64,000 bases of DNA from Bemisia tabaci (taxonomy: Eukaryota > Arthropoda > Insecta > Hemiptera > Aleyrodidae). Position 1 is the stretch's first letter, and every line of letters begins with the position of its first letter. Positions 54,877 through 63,755 of this stretch are shown piece by piece. The stretch is taken from NCBI RefSeq assembly GCF_918797505.1, contig NC_092801.1, positions 11,594,001-11,658,000 on the forward strand, read 5' to 3'. Both the position numbers and the translations under genes were made by a program. The notes under the pieces are model-generated. The model saw only the letters and a program-made list of their open reading frames with translations. It had not been told where the DNA came from and searched no databases.

Positions 54877-55086
54877 CACCGAAAAAAAATTGAAGTTAAT
54901 TTAACATTCTGGATATAAAAAAAGTGTGCGAGAACTTACAATATGCTAAAATACCTGCCACAGCAGTTACTTCAGCAATGCCAAGATGTAAAATTAAGTG
55001 CTGTGGCGGGTAATTCAGCATTCATGAGTTCTCGCACACTTTTTTCACATTCAGAATGTTAATTTAACTTCCCTTTTTTTTCGGTG
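54877..55086. mobile_element. CACCGA-ended hairpin element
   Basis: Ends CACCGAAAAAAAATTGAAGT and CTTCCCTTTTTTTTCGGTG. Arms include TTAATTTAACATTCTG / CAGAATGTTAATTTAA and AAGTGTGCGAGAACT / AGTTCTCGCACACTT, with CTGCCACAGCAG / GCTGTGGCGGG at the loop. Ends are one base from the CACTGA group; the interior is unique. Confidence 0.82.
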
Positions 55087-55117
55087 CGAGTCTTGTATTT
55101 GATACAAAAAATATATT

Positions 55118-55527
55118 AAAGTTCCTTTATAGAGAGAACAAAAAAGACTACGGAGAGTATGGAAAACTCGAAAATTTGGAGATTAGGTTTGATCAGGTCA
55201 TGTAGCTCTTGGGGCCCAAAAAGGCAGCCAACCAATGAACTCGAATTATCCAGTGGTACTAATTCGACTCCGAGACTAGGTACACTGATCAAAAATTATA
55301 CAAGCAAGTATAAAACTTCGATCTGGCATAAATTTTCTCAGTTCCGAAGTCTTAATCCTTAAAAACGCTTGTTTACAATGCGCTGTCGGCCCTATTGATT
55401 GATCTTTCAAATGCATAGGTTGGCAGCGGTACAATTCTACTTATTTTTGTTTTTCACTTTGTCGCCCTTTTGGACCCTAAGAACTACATAAATCAAGCTG
55501 TCCATACGCTCCCTATAAAGGTACTAT
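55118..55527. mobile_element. Family G element, diverged
   Basis: AGTTCCTTTATAGAGAG, GAGAGTATGGAAAACTCG and TTGGGGCCCAAAAAGGCAGC on the left, and TTTTGGACCCTAAG and CTCCCTATAAAGGTACTAT on the right, keep G order. The terminal TAGAG is mutated. Confidence 0.7.
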
Positions 55528-55564
55528 GATTAGGACAACGCACAAGAATCGATTACTTAGCATA

Positions 55565-55788
55565 CACTGAAAAAAAACCCCACTTGAATCTAGAGTCCAA
55601 ACTCTTAAAAGCATCGACAAGAGAAATGTGCGCTTGATTCAATCGGATTTTTACTTAAATCGAGAGCCAAGCCTCTTATTCTAAGCGGATTTCCTTTTGA
55701 TTCAAGCAAAAGTCCGATTGAATCAAGCGTACATTTGCCTTGTCGATGCTTTTAAGAGTCTGGACTCTAAACTCGGTTTTTTCCAGTA
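55565..55788. mobile_element. Family A hairpin MITE, copy 9
   Basis: Ends CACTGAAAAAAAACCCCACT and GGTTTTTTCCAGT. Its left terminus has CACTGA like families S and T, but its arms are A-type (AGAGTCCAAACTCTTAAAAG / CTTTTAAGAGTCTGGACTCT). Confidence 0.83.
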
Positions 55789-55794
55789 AAGGTT

Positions 55795-55845
55795 TAAATA
55801 TAGGAAATTCGATGTTACCAAATTGCTGGATCCGCCTTTGGCGCT
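55795..55845. mobile_element. Family Q half-copy
   Basis: GGTTTAAATATAGGAAATTC, GTTACCAAATTGCTGGATCC matches the right half of 57883-58036. Confidence 0.6.
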
Positions 55846-56045
55846 GATTATACGAGTGTATCAGATTGGATCAAACCAATAACCTGACCTCTTTCAATAC
55901 ATCAAATTCAGATAAATCGATTTGTGTTGTATACTCGCCGTGGCGTTGTTCCTGTCGGATTCAGTTGGTAAAACTTTCGGGAATAAATCGAATTCCGATA
56001 GATCGAGGTCCGAGACTCCTGCAAATTCGGGTCGGAGTGGCGATA

Positions 56046-56454
56046 CACTGAAAAAAAATTCTCGGCGTTTTTACCAAGGTCCGTTGGTACCTTTACCATC
56101 TGACTTTTTTTTACCAATTATTGGTATACCAAGACAGATTGGTAAGCTTACCTAAAAACCGGTATTTTTACTGTTTTTTTCAGGTAAGAATACCACTTTT
56201 ATTGGTATTCAATTCCTGGTAACTTTGCCATTTTATCTCGGTAATTCTACCACAGTCGATAAAAAATATTGGCATTTTTACCAAGGTCCAGTAAAATTAC
56301 CGAGAAAGTTCAATAATTTTACCGAGATTCTTGGTAAAATTACCAATTCCATAAATGGTAATTTTACCAAGAAAAAACTGGGATCAAATAGAACCCTGAA
56401 TTCTTGGTAATTATATCCTTTTCTTAGTAAATGCACCGAGATTTTTTTTTAGTG
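56046..56454. mobile_element. Family S element, copy 2
   Basis: CACTGAAAAAAAATTCTCGG and TTTTTTTTTAGTG are the ends, flanked by TA on both sides (56044-56045, 56455-56456). It matches 5242-5658 in inverse orientation, including the repeated GGTAAAATTACC-type motifs. The TA duplication is visible here but worn in copy 1. Confidence 0.87.
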
Positions 56455-56572
56455 TAACGGCGCGCGAGAGGTGAGAGGTCTCCTTCTTTCCTTGATTCTG
56501 CTCAAGCCACCACTCCGGACTTTACCACTTTCAAGCCACGGCTTCACAAGCAGCGCGCGACGCAAAAACAAC

Positions 56573-56821
56573 CGCGCGGCGTGAATGACCGATTATCGAA
56601 ATTTCCCAATTTGAAGCTGCGGTATAGAATCGATTATTAAGGTGTTCGTTGCAAACACCCTGTTTATCGATCCTTTTCCGTAGGTTCCAATGACAGATCA
56701 ATCTATGTATCGCAAAGCACACCACGCCACTGTTACAAACTTAAACACCCTCTATATCGATCATTTTCCATAGGTTTAAATGGCAGATCGATAGATATAT
56801 CATAGAGCACGTCACGCCACT
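56573..56821. mobile_element. Family M element with a duplicated right end
   Basis: An M copy ends CACACCACGCCACTG at 56732 and is followed at once by a second right half (56742-56821, ending CACGTCACGCCACTG). GACGCAAA occurs just before the left end and just after the second right end, which suggests one insertion whose right half was duplicated. Confidence 0.7.
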
Positions 56822-56854
56822 GGACGCAAAGACAATTTCTCGGCGGCCAAGTGC

Positions 56855-57214
56855 AATGGTCCTCCCTATATGGGGAGAGTACGGACTTGTCAGTGATTTT
56901 GAGGTTAGGTCATGGAGCTTTTGGGGCCCAAAGGACAGCCAACCTATGAGTCCAAATTATCCAGAGTGATTTATTATTGCGATTATTTCAACCCATCGTT
57001 TCTAAAGCACGCCTTCGACTTAATTTTTGCATATATTTTCTCATTTTGGCGGAAGAACGCTCATCATGAATGAATATATTCTTGGCCATCTTGGTGTGCT
57101 ATTGGAATGTGAAGAAAGGCAGCGACAATTTTCTAGTGATTTTAGTGGTAGGAGGTTGGCTGACAATTTGGGCTCCATTTTTCGACGTGTCTGTACTCTC
57201 TCCATAGACTCTAC
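56855..57214. mobile_element. Family G element, diverged
   Basis: CCTCCCTATATGGGGAGAGT, TTTTGGGGCCCAAAGGACAG, GGCGGAAGAACGCTCATC and TACTCTCTCCATAGACTCTA align with G in order. Confidence 0.7.
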
Positions 57215-57882
57215 CCCAGTCTTGAGTTTTGTGTCTTTTTTTTTTTTTTTTTTTTTAAGGAGCTAGTGAGGCAATTGGTTTGCCAAAATTGACACAAGAT
57301 TATTTCAGAGGGTGTTAGCCATGGTAAGGAGACTGATTGTCTGCAGAAATTATGATATTAATAAGCGCTATTCGAGCGTTTCATTCTAACGTTTAAATCT
57401 TGCCGCCTTTATCTTCTTCTTCTTATCCGTGCGTTTAAGTCTTCTGGCTTATATTTTATCTGAACTGATATAAGTCAAAATAAAATCTCAAGCTATTTTT
57501 TTTTCAGTGCACGTTAGGAGCCGCACAATCTGAGTGCATTTAACCGGAGTGAACTTTGCGTGTCGCCACTTTCAAGGAGATTTGCATCGTCAATGTCTGA
57601 GGCAACGGACTCGCGCGGTTCTGTTTCATGTCGCACGTCGCTTGTGGAGCCGCGGCTTCTCGGAGCTGTGTTCGCGCCAAGGCGCGCGCGTTGACTGTTC
57701 AATTATCTCATCCAGTCTCTGTCCCTCTGTTGCCACTCCACTGTTTTTAGTCGCCTCCTCACCCAAAGTTGCAAACTGCAGTAGAAAGCTCAAAGTTCTA
57801 ACATGTATTTGGGATCTCGGAAATTTAGATGTTCCATGAAATGTCCTTGGAAGGTGGCGGGTTTTCGGATTTGTTGACATTG
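57215..57882. other. Unassigned
   Basis: A T run (about 20) lies at 57237-57256 and a GC-rich patch at 57610-57690. Frames on both strands near 57514-57895 are unrecognised. Confidence 0.35.
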
Positions 57883-58036
57883 GCGGATCCAGCAAATTGG
57901 CAACATTTTCTTTTCTCCCTTTAAACCTAAGGAAATGTATCGATTTTTGAAGGGGCCATGTGCTCCGACAAGTATCGATTATTTAGCATAGGTTTAAATG
58001 GAGGAAATCCTGTGTTGCCAAATTGCTGGATCTGTC
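57883..58036. mobile_element. Family Q element
   Basis: GCGGATCCAGCAAATTGGCA and TGCCAAATTGCTGGATCTGT are inverted ends, with CTCCCTTTAAACCTAAGG / CATAGGTTTAAATGGAGG inside. About 154 bp, non-coding. Confidence 0.75.
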
Positions 58037-58502
58037 TCTGTTTGTTGACCAGAAGTGGAAGAACTTTCATGGCAAATTTGCCAAGCCTGTTTGTTGTAAC
58101 TGTTTGACTAATGTGTAAGAATTGCAAAGCTGAAATGACGTTTCCAAATCCTGTTCGTCAAAAGTGCTAAAAGTCCCGTGCTAAAATGAGTTATGGTGAA
58201 TTCATTTACCGAGTTTAGGTACTAAAAATGCTAGAAATGACATTCGAGGATGGCGTTCAGCGGACCCACTTGCTGAACGCTACAAAACAATCACGTGTAC
58301 TTCGGCAATCTTACGAGTTTTGCTGCTGCTGCTGCTTTCCTTTTTTGGCTTCATTCCGTCTTGTAATCGAGCAACTACTCGGAAAAGTTTAGGATCTCTA
58401 ACATAAATATCTAGGGTCACTAAATATCACTTCTCTTGGACTTCGCATTTATACCTTCAATGAAGATAGCTCCGTGCTCTCTTACTTACCTCTCTTTCAT
58501 CC
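58037..58502. other. Unassigned
   Basis: A (TGC)5 run at 58322-58337. No gene. Confidence 0.35.
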
Positions 58503-58772
58503 AAACTCTGCATCAAGAAAAAAAAAGTTACGGGCTATATGAAAATACCGTCCGTTCCGGGCTCAGAAGCTGGAAGTTTCAGGCCCTGGAGCCGTAGCTT
58601 GGATTACTCCGGGTGTCGCACGCCCGAAACTTTCGGCCTCCAGGCCCGGAACGGACGGTATATTTGTACAGCCCGTAACTTTTTTTTGTTCAGAGTTTGA
58701 ATAAAGACGGTATGTCTATTAAACCCGTAATAACGGCTTCCATGGCCGGAGTTTTTTTTTTTCGTCCAGTGT
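58503..58772. mobile_element. Family T relatives, rearranged
   Basis: A hairpin of T type runs 58503-58696 (AAGTTACGGGCTATATGAAA, CCGTCCGTTCCGGGCTCA and the inverse CCGGAACGGACGGTATATTT). It is followed by a right half of T (58700-58772, GACGGTATGTCTATTAAACC to CCAGTG). Confidence 0.7.
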
Positions 58773-58781
58773 GCCCACGAG

Positions 58782-59093
58782 TAGAGTCCCTTTATACTGA
58801 GAGTCGAGACAACACCCCCTCATGGAGTCACAAACGGGAATAAAGATTACAGAAATTGAATGTTCTTTGTAATCTTTGATCGGCCCATTCTCAAATTCCT
58901 TTCTTCGTTCCTTCTCTCATTCCGTGTGTTCCTTGCCGAACCCGTATTTCCTTGGTCAATACCAGATTACAATCTTTGCAATCGGTGAAAATGTAATCTT
59001 TATTTCCGTTTGTGACACTGTGAAGGCCTAAAATACGGGAACCAATCAGAAATGGATTCACATTGTCTTGACTCTCAGTATAAAGGGACTCTA
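58782..59093. mobile_element. Family H hAT-like element, intact
   Basis: Ends TAGAGTCCCTTTATACTGAG and CTCAGTATAAAGGGACTCTA. The flanks CCCACGAG (58774-58781) and CCCACGAT (59094-59101) are an 8-bp duplication with one mismatch. Interior inverted words TCACAAACGG / CCGTTTGTGA and AAAGATTACA / TGTAATCTTT. Non-coding, 312 bp. Confidence 0.87.
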
Positions 59094-59596
59094 CCCACGA
59101 TTAAACCTAATAATGCACAACGTGCGCCACTGCTACGAACGTGGCAACACTACCTGGTCCGTTTTGCTGCGCGAGAGCGCGAGAGTTACCAGTTCCTGAA
59201 AAAAAAGAAGAAGAAAAAAAATGTTTATTTAAATTGGCGGGAGGCGATGGTATCGCGTGGCGGTATCGTCTATTGCGCGCGCCTTGCGTTTCGGTGCGTT
59301 CGTTTGTGTGCGTCGGATTTTTCCGCGCCGGCCGCACCGCCGCGCTAGCGTCGCGCCTCGATGACAACTTAATCGGAGCCGATCGGCACCGCCATTTTGG
59401 TTTTGTTCCTTTTGTCGCGGTCTTTATGATCGATGGTTGGATCGATGCATCGATAGACTCCTATCTTAGAAAGGCTATTTATCGAAGCGTTCGATATCGA
59501 TTCTACAATCCCGACCAGAGAGAATCGGTATCCAAGCGGTGACACCTCAAGCGCACTCGTAGGGTCACTAGATCCTTGTACTATATGTTGTGTTAA
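59094..59596. other. Unassigned, CpG-rich in the middle
   Basis: 59230-59420 is CpG-rich (TCCGCGCCGGCCGCACCGCC). Frames on both strands (59052-59608) lie over it and are not recognised. A promoter or first exon is possible but unsupported. Confidence 0.3.
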
Positions 59597-60272
59597 TAGT
59601 CCAGGCAATAGAGCTCAAAATAGGAGGTTTGAGGGAAAGTTTAGTCGAACTAGCAATTATGAGTTAACTTTATGTTTTTTGGGTCGTAGAATCCGAATTT
59701 AGACTTGCCTGACAGATCCAACCCTCCCCCCGGCCGCCATTTTGAAAAAACGACTAAAATTTACGGTTTTTCCCCATTTTTTGCTCATAACTTTTTTTCT
59801 GTTCAAAATTTCGAAAATCTCGTCACTTTTGTGGAAAAACGATTAAATTTGCAAGAGATTGGTATATACATATGTACACTTAACGTGAAAACCGCGAGAA
59901 TGGGAGCGCGACGAAGGCAGCGGGAGATATCGATCTTGCGCCATTAGATACTTAACACCCTGCATCCTTGCAACCCTTTGCGTGTAATTCATATGAAACA
60001 AGCGGTTATTTCAATGTTTTATTTTATTAATCCCATTACATAAATGACTGGTTACGGGTTTAGACAAAATCAAAAATATTTTCAAAATGTGGACATGTTT
60101 GATAGGTAAGTAAGTGAGTTAGTCCAATCGTGGGCGTTTGGCAGCTCGGTGCAACGAAGTTCTAACTTTTGGTGACGGACAGGTGGATGGGCCTGGTTTT
60201 CCTCCATAGACATCACGGCCGGCGTTGATCTCCGACTCTAACACAGTATCCAGAATATGAAGCTAGAAGTCA

Positions 60273-60276
60273 GACG

Positions 60277-60307
<31 letters not shown>

Positions 60308-60375
60308 GGGAAGGGAAGGAAAGAAAAGGGAAGGGAAGGGAAGGAAAAAAAAGGGGGAAAGAAAGGAACCTAAAT
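60273..60375. repeat. (GAAAA)n/(GGGAA)n microsatellite in the left arm
   Basis: Runs of AAAAG change to GGGAA and then to an A run. The equivalent part of the right arm (about 61000-61053) is half as long, showing expansion after the arms formed. Confidence 0.8.
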
Positions 60376-60481
60376 TGAAGGAAGATTAAAATTTTCGCAT
60401 CACTAATCCCAAATAGAAAAAGCATTCTGGTTTACTGTATCAAGCAGTCTGGTGTTCATATATGATGTGTATTTCTGATAA

Positions 60482-60743
60482 TCCTGCAAGTGCAAAACGA
60501 GTTGTCCAGGCGCGTGCGGTTGCAGGAAATGTGGGCTTAAATGCTCAGCATTGTGCATCAACTGCAGTGATACATGCGAGAACATGCCTGAAATTGCTTT
60601 AGCGGACTCTGAAGACGAGGATGATGTTGAAGCTTATGACTTTTTCGACAAGCCAAGTACAGAAGAAGATTTTGAAGCTGTCATGACTGAAGTTCAAGAC
60701 CTTCCAGAAAGCCCACATTCAGAAATAAACAATGTACCTAAAG
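60482..60743 (+). pseudogene. Captured cysteine-rich exon fragment
   Basis: The frame is open from just after in-frame TGA TAA to a donor-like AAAG/GTTTGT at 60743, about 87 codons. Residues 2-36 have regularly spaced cysteines: CKCKTSC, then CGCRKCGLKCSALC, then INCSDTC. This layout (CxC..C, CGCRK.GL.C...C..C) is like the short zinc-binding cysteine-rich tail of many hypothetical arthropod proteins, some close to the CXC/tesmin type. An acidic segment follows (ADSEDEDDVEAYDFF). No start codon and no complete protein. The fragment sits exactly where the element's inverted arms stop, so it looks captured from a host or transposon gene. It might instead be the last relic of the element's own protein. 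Confidence 0.6.
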
Positions 60744-61668
60744 GTTTGTTATTTCTTTTACACTGCTCGCTTGTCATAAAAAACTTCTTGCATAGAAAAA
60801 ATACCATGGCAAGCTTTATTAAACAATCAGGTGTTCGTTAGTGACATGTACTCCTGATAATCATTACCAAAAATTTGGGTAAGGATTATCAGAAATACAC
60901 ACCATATATGAACACCAGACTGCTAGATACAGTACGCCAGAATGCTTTTTCTATTTGGGATTAGTGATGCGAAAATTTTAATCTTCCATCAATTTAGGTT
61001 CCTTTTTTCCCCTTTTCTTTTCATTTCTTTTTTTTTTTTTCGTCTGACTTCTAGCTTCATATTCTGGATACTGTGTTAGAGTCGGAGATCAACGCCGGCC
61101 GTGATGTCTATGGAGGAAAACCAGGCCCATCCACCTGTCCGTCACCAAAAGTTAGAACTTCGTTGCACCGAGCTGCCAAACGCCCACGATTGGACTAACT
61201 CACTTACTTACCTATCAAACATGTCCACATTTTGAAAATATTTTTGATTTTGTCTAAATCCGTAACCAGTCATTTATGTTATGGGATTAATAAAATAATA
61301 CATTGAAATAACCGCTTGTTTAATATGACTTAAACGTAAAGGGTTGCAGGGATAAAGGGTGTTAAGTACGAGGGTCATCCAAAAAGTAAGGTTCCCTACC
61401 TTTGTGCCTTCCGAGCGAAACAAGATAAATTAAATCGGTAAAAAATCACATATCAGGCATACTCAAAGCTTTAAAACAAGCTCAAGTTTTTGAAAATCGG
61501 TCAAAGGATTCGCGAGTAAACTTAATTTTACAGAGACGACCTCCTGTCGGCGCGTGCCCACCTCCGGGGTCAGGATGCGCGGAGAGTCGATTATTGAAGA
61601 CTCGGGTTATCGCCTTTATACATCACATCAACAAGGAATTTTAAAGTTTTCATTGAGTAGGCCTTACC

Positions 61669-61825
61669 TTACTTTTTGACGTAGTCTCCACATCTTTTTT
61701 TGACATTTCTGGTAACATTACAGCCTCCTCAGCTCTTCTTGATGCCCTCCGGGTATAGAAGCTTTCGCCTTGACTCTAACACCAATATCCAGTCTTTGAC
61801 AGCTATCTGTACCTCTGAATTGGTT
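61669..61825 (-). pseudogene. Mariner transposase C-terminal fragment, minus copy
   Basis: On the minus strand the sequence SEVQIAVKDW is followed by a worn ESRRKLLYPEGIKK-like segment and ends near GDYVKK-type codons and a stop at 61669-61671. This matches the C-terminal part of mariner transposases (WF..QG.SFF..GIKKL). Catalytic residues lie upstream in a full protein and are absent. Confidence 0.75.
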
Positions 61826-61943
61826 GAAAATCGCTTCCATCGTGGAAGTTGTTCCGCTCGGGAACAAATGAAGTCACATGAAGCTAAAGTAAGAGAGTTT
61901 GAAGGATTGGGGGAAAATTTCCCTACGCAAAGCAACTGCTTTG

Positions 61944-62073
61944 GAAGTGCAGATAGCTGTCAATGACTGGTTTTGGAGTCAAGGCGAAAGCTTCTTCTCG
62001 GGAGGCATCAAGAAGCTGCTGTAATGATACCAGAAATGTCAAAAAAAGATGTGGAGACTACGTCAAAAAGTAA
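61944..62073 (+). pseudogene. Mariner transposase C-terminal fragment, plus copy
   Basis: EVQIAVNDWFWSQGES and FFSGGIKKLL are readable, then a frameshift with in-frame stop, then CGDYVKK and the stop TAA at 62071-62073. It is the mirror copy of 61669-61825. The DDD catalytic domain and DNA-binding domain are absent. Confidence 0.82.
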
Positions 62074-62722
62074 GGTGAGGCCTACTCAATAAAAACCTTA
62101 AAATTCCTTGTTGATGTGGTGTATAGAGGCGATAACCCGAGTCTTCAATAATCGACTCTCCGCGCATCCTGACCCCGGAGGTATGGGCTCGCGCCGACAT
62201 AGGAGGTTGTCTCTGTAAAATTAAGTTTACTCGCGAATCCTTCGACCGATTTTCAAAAACTTGAGCTTGTTTTAAAGCTTAGAGTATGCCTGATATGTGA
62301 TTTTTTACTGCTTTGATTTATCTTGTCTCGCTCGGAAGATACAAGGTAGGGAACCTTACTTTTTGGATGACCCTCGTATCTAGTGGCGTAAGATCGATAT
62401 CTCCCGCTGCCTTCGTCGCGCTCCCATTCTCGCGGTTTTCACGTTAAGTGTACATATGTATATACCAATCTCTTGCAAATTTAATCGTCTTTCCACAAAA
62501 GTGACGAGATTTTCGAAATTTTGAACAGAAAAAAAGTTATGAGCAAAAAATGGGGAAAAACCGTAAATTTTAGTCGTTTTTTTCAAAATGGCGGCCGGGG
62601 AGAGGGTCGGATCTGTCAGGCAAGTCGAAATTCGGATTCTACGACCCAAAAAACATAAAGTTAGCCCATAATTGCTAGTTCGACTAAACTTTCCCTCAAA
62701 AATTCTCTATTGCCTGGACTAT

Positions 62723-63494
62723 AAAGAAAAACGTCGCATGAACATTCGAGGGTTGTAAAATGTATACCATTTTTTTTCTTCTTTTTTTTCTTTTTTTCTT
62801 TTTTTCTTTTTTTCTTTTTTTTCTTTTTTTTTCTTTTTTTCTTTTTTTTCTTTTTTTTCTTTTTTTTTTTTTCTTTTTTTTTTCTTTTTTTTTCTTTTTT
62901 TTTTTTTTTCTTTTTTTTCTTTTTTTTTCTTTTTTTTCTTTTTTTTCTTTTTTTTTCTTTTTTTTCTTTTTTTTCTTTTTTTCTTTTTTTCTTTTTTTTT
63001 TCTTTTTTTCTTTTTTTTTCTTTTTTTTCTTTTTTTTTTCTTTTTTTTCTTTTTTTTCTTTTTTTCTTTTTTTTCTTTTTTTCTTTTTTTTCTTTTTTTT
63101 TCTTTTTTTTCTTTTTTTTTTTTTTTTTTTTTTTCTTTTTTTTCTTTTTTTTTTTTTTTCTTTTTTTTTTCTTTTTTTTCTTTTTTTTTCTTTTTTTTCT
63201 TTTTTTTTCTTTTTTTTCTTTTTTTTCTTTTTTTTTCTTTTTTTTCTTTTTTTTCTTTTTTTTCTTTTTTTTTCTTTTTTTTCTTTTTTTTCTTTTTTTT
63301 TTCTTTTTTTTCTTTTTTTTAGAGAAAAGTTTTGAATATTTTTTCTTTGAAATTTCAATTATTTCACATCCAATTCGATTAAGTTCTACCGAAAATTGGA
63401 AGAAAACTATTCGAAAGTTTCCTAGAGAATTTGCGTTCTGTTAAAGGTAATCAAGCAACACCCGAAGGCTCGTACAGTGCGTTTCTTCGTTGTG
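62723..63494. mobile_element. Family B element swollen by a microsatellite
   Basis: The left end AAAGAAAAACGTCGCATGAA then CATTCGAGGGTTG, and the right end AATCAAGCAACACCCGAAGG then CGTACAGTGCGTTTCTTCG, are B termini. Between them lies a 551-bp (T)nC tract in place of part of the interior. Confidence 0.7.
62769..63320. repeat. 551-bp (T5-12 C)n polypyrimidine tract
   Basis: Runs of 5 to about 20 T separated by single C. It creates a Lys-rich frame of 220 codons on the minus strand and a Phe-rich frame of 191 codons on the plus strand, neither of which is a gene. Confidence 0.95.
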
Positions 63495-63519
63495 GATCCC
63501 GTGGCTCTGATTAAGCCTT

Positions 63520-63755
63520 CACTGGAAAAAAAAAAAAAACACATTGGATCTGGTGTCCAAACTCTTGAAAATATTGACAAGAAAAAGGACTCTTGATTCA
63601 GTCAGATTTAAGCTTAAATCAAGAGGAAATCCGCTTAAATTAAGAGGCTTGGTTCTTGATTAAAGCTTAATTAATCTGATTGAGTCAAGAGTCTTTTTTC
63701 TTGCCGATGTTTTTAAGAGTCTGGACTCTAGATCCAATGTATTTTTTCTCCAGTG
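63520..63755. mobile_element. Family A hairpin MITE, last copy
   Basis: Ends CACTGGAAAAAAAAAAAAAA and ATTTTTTCTCCAGTG. The arms are well matched (ACTCTTGATTCAGTCAGATT / AATCTGATTGAGTCAAGAGT), and the loop contains AAGCTTAA. Confidence 0.87.

Larger units (their letters stand above)
61379..62376. mobile_element. Palindromic mariner derivative
   Basis: Ends CGAGGGTCATCCAAAAAGTA and TACTTTTTGGATGACCCTCG are typical mariner TIRs, and TA flanks both sides (61377-61378, 62377-62378). Removing it restores the arm of the surrounding inverted-repeat element. Each half carries the 3' end of a mariner transposase facing outward, so both termini derive from the same element end. Arms are about 400 bp and slightly diverged. 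It needs transposase from elsewhere. Confidence 0.87.
59597..62722. mobile_element. 3.1-kb near-perfect inverted-repeat element with captured exon
   Basis: The left arm (59597-60480) and right arm (60882-61378 plus 62377-62722) are inverted copies, with blocks of more than 100 bp that I found identical (for example GACGGACAGGTGGATGGGCC and TCTCCGACTCTAACACAGTA). Outer ends are TAGTCCAGGCAATAGAG and CTCTATTGCCTGGACTA, with TA possibly duplicated. The arms differ by a purine microsatellite expansion on the left (60273-60375) and a mariner insertion on the right. The loop (60482-60880) carries a cysteine-rich coding fragment. The arms are so alike that the element is young or gene-converted. Confidence 0.85.

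Noticed and set aside
62696..63358. 220-codon Lys-rich minus frame and 191-codon Phe-rich plus frame
   Set aside because: Both are readings of the (T)nC tract and have no other residues.
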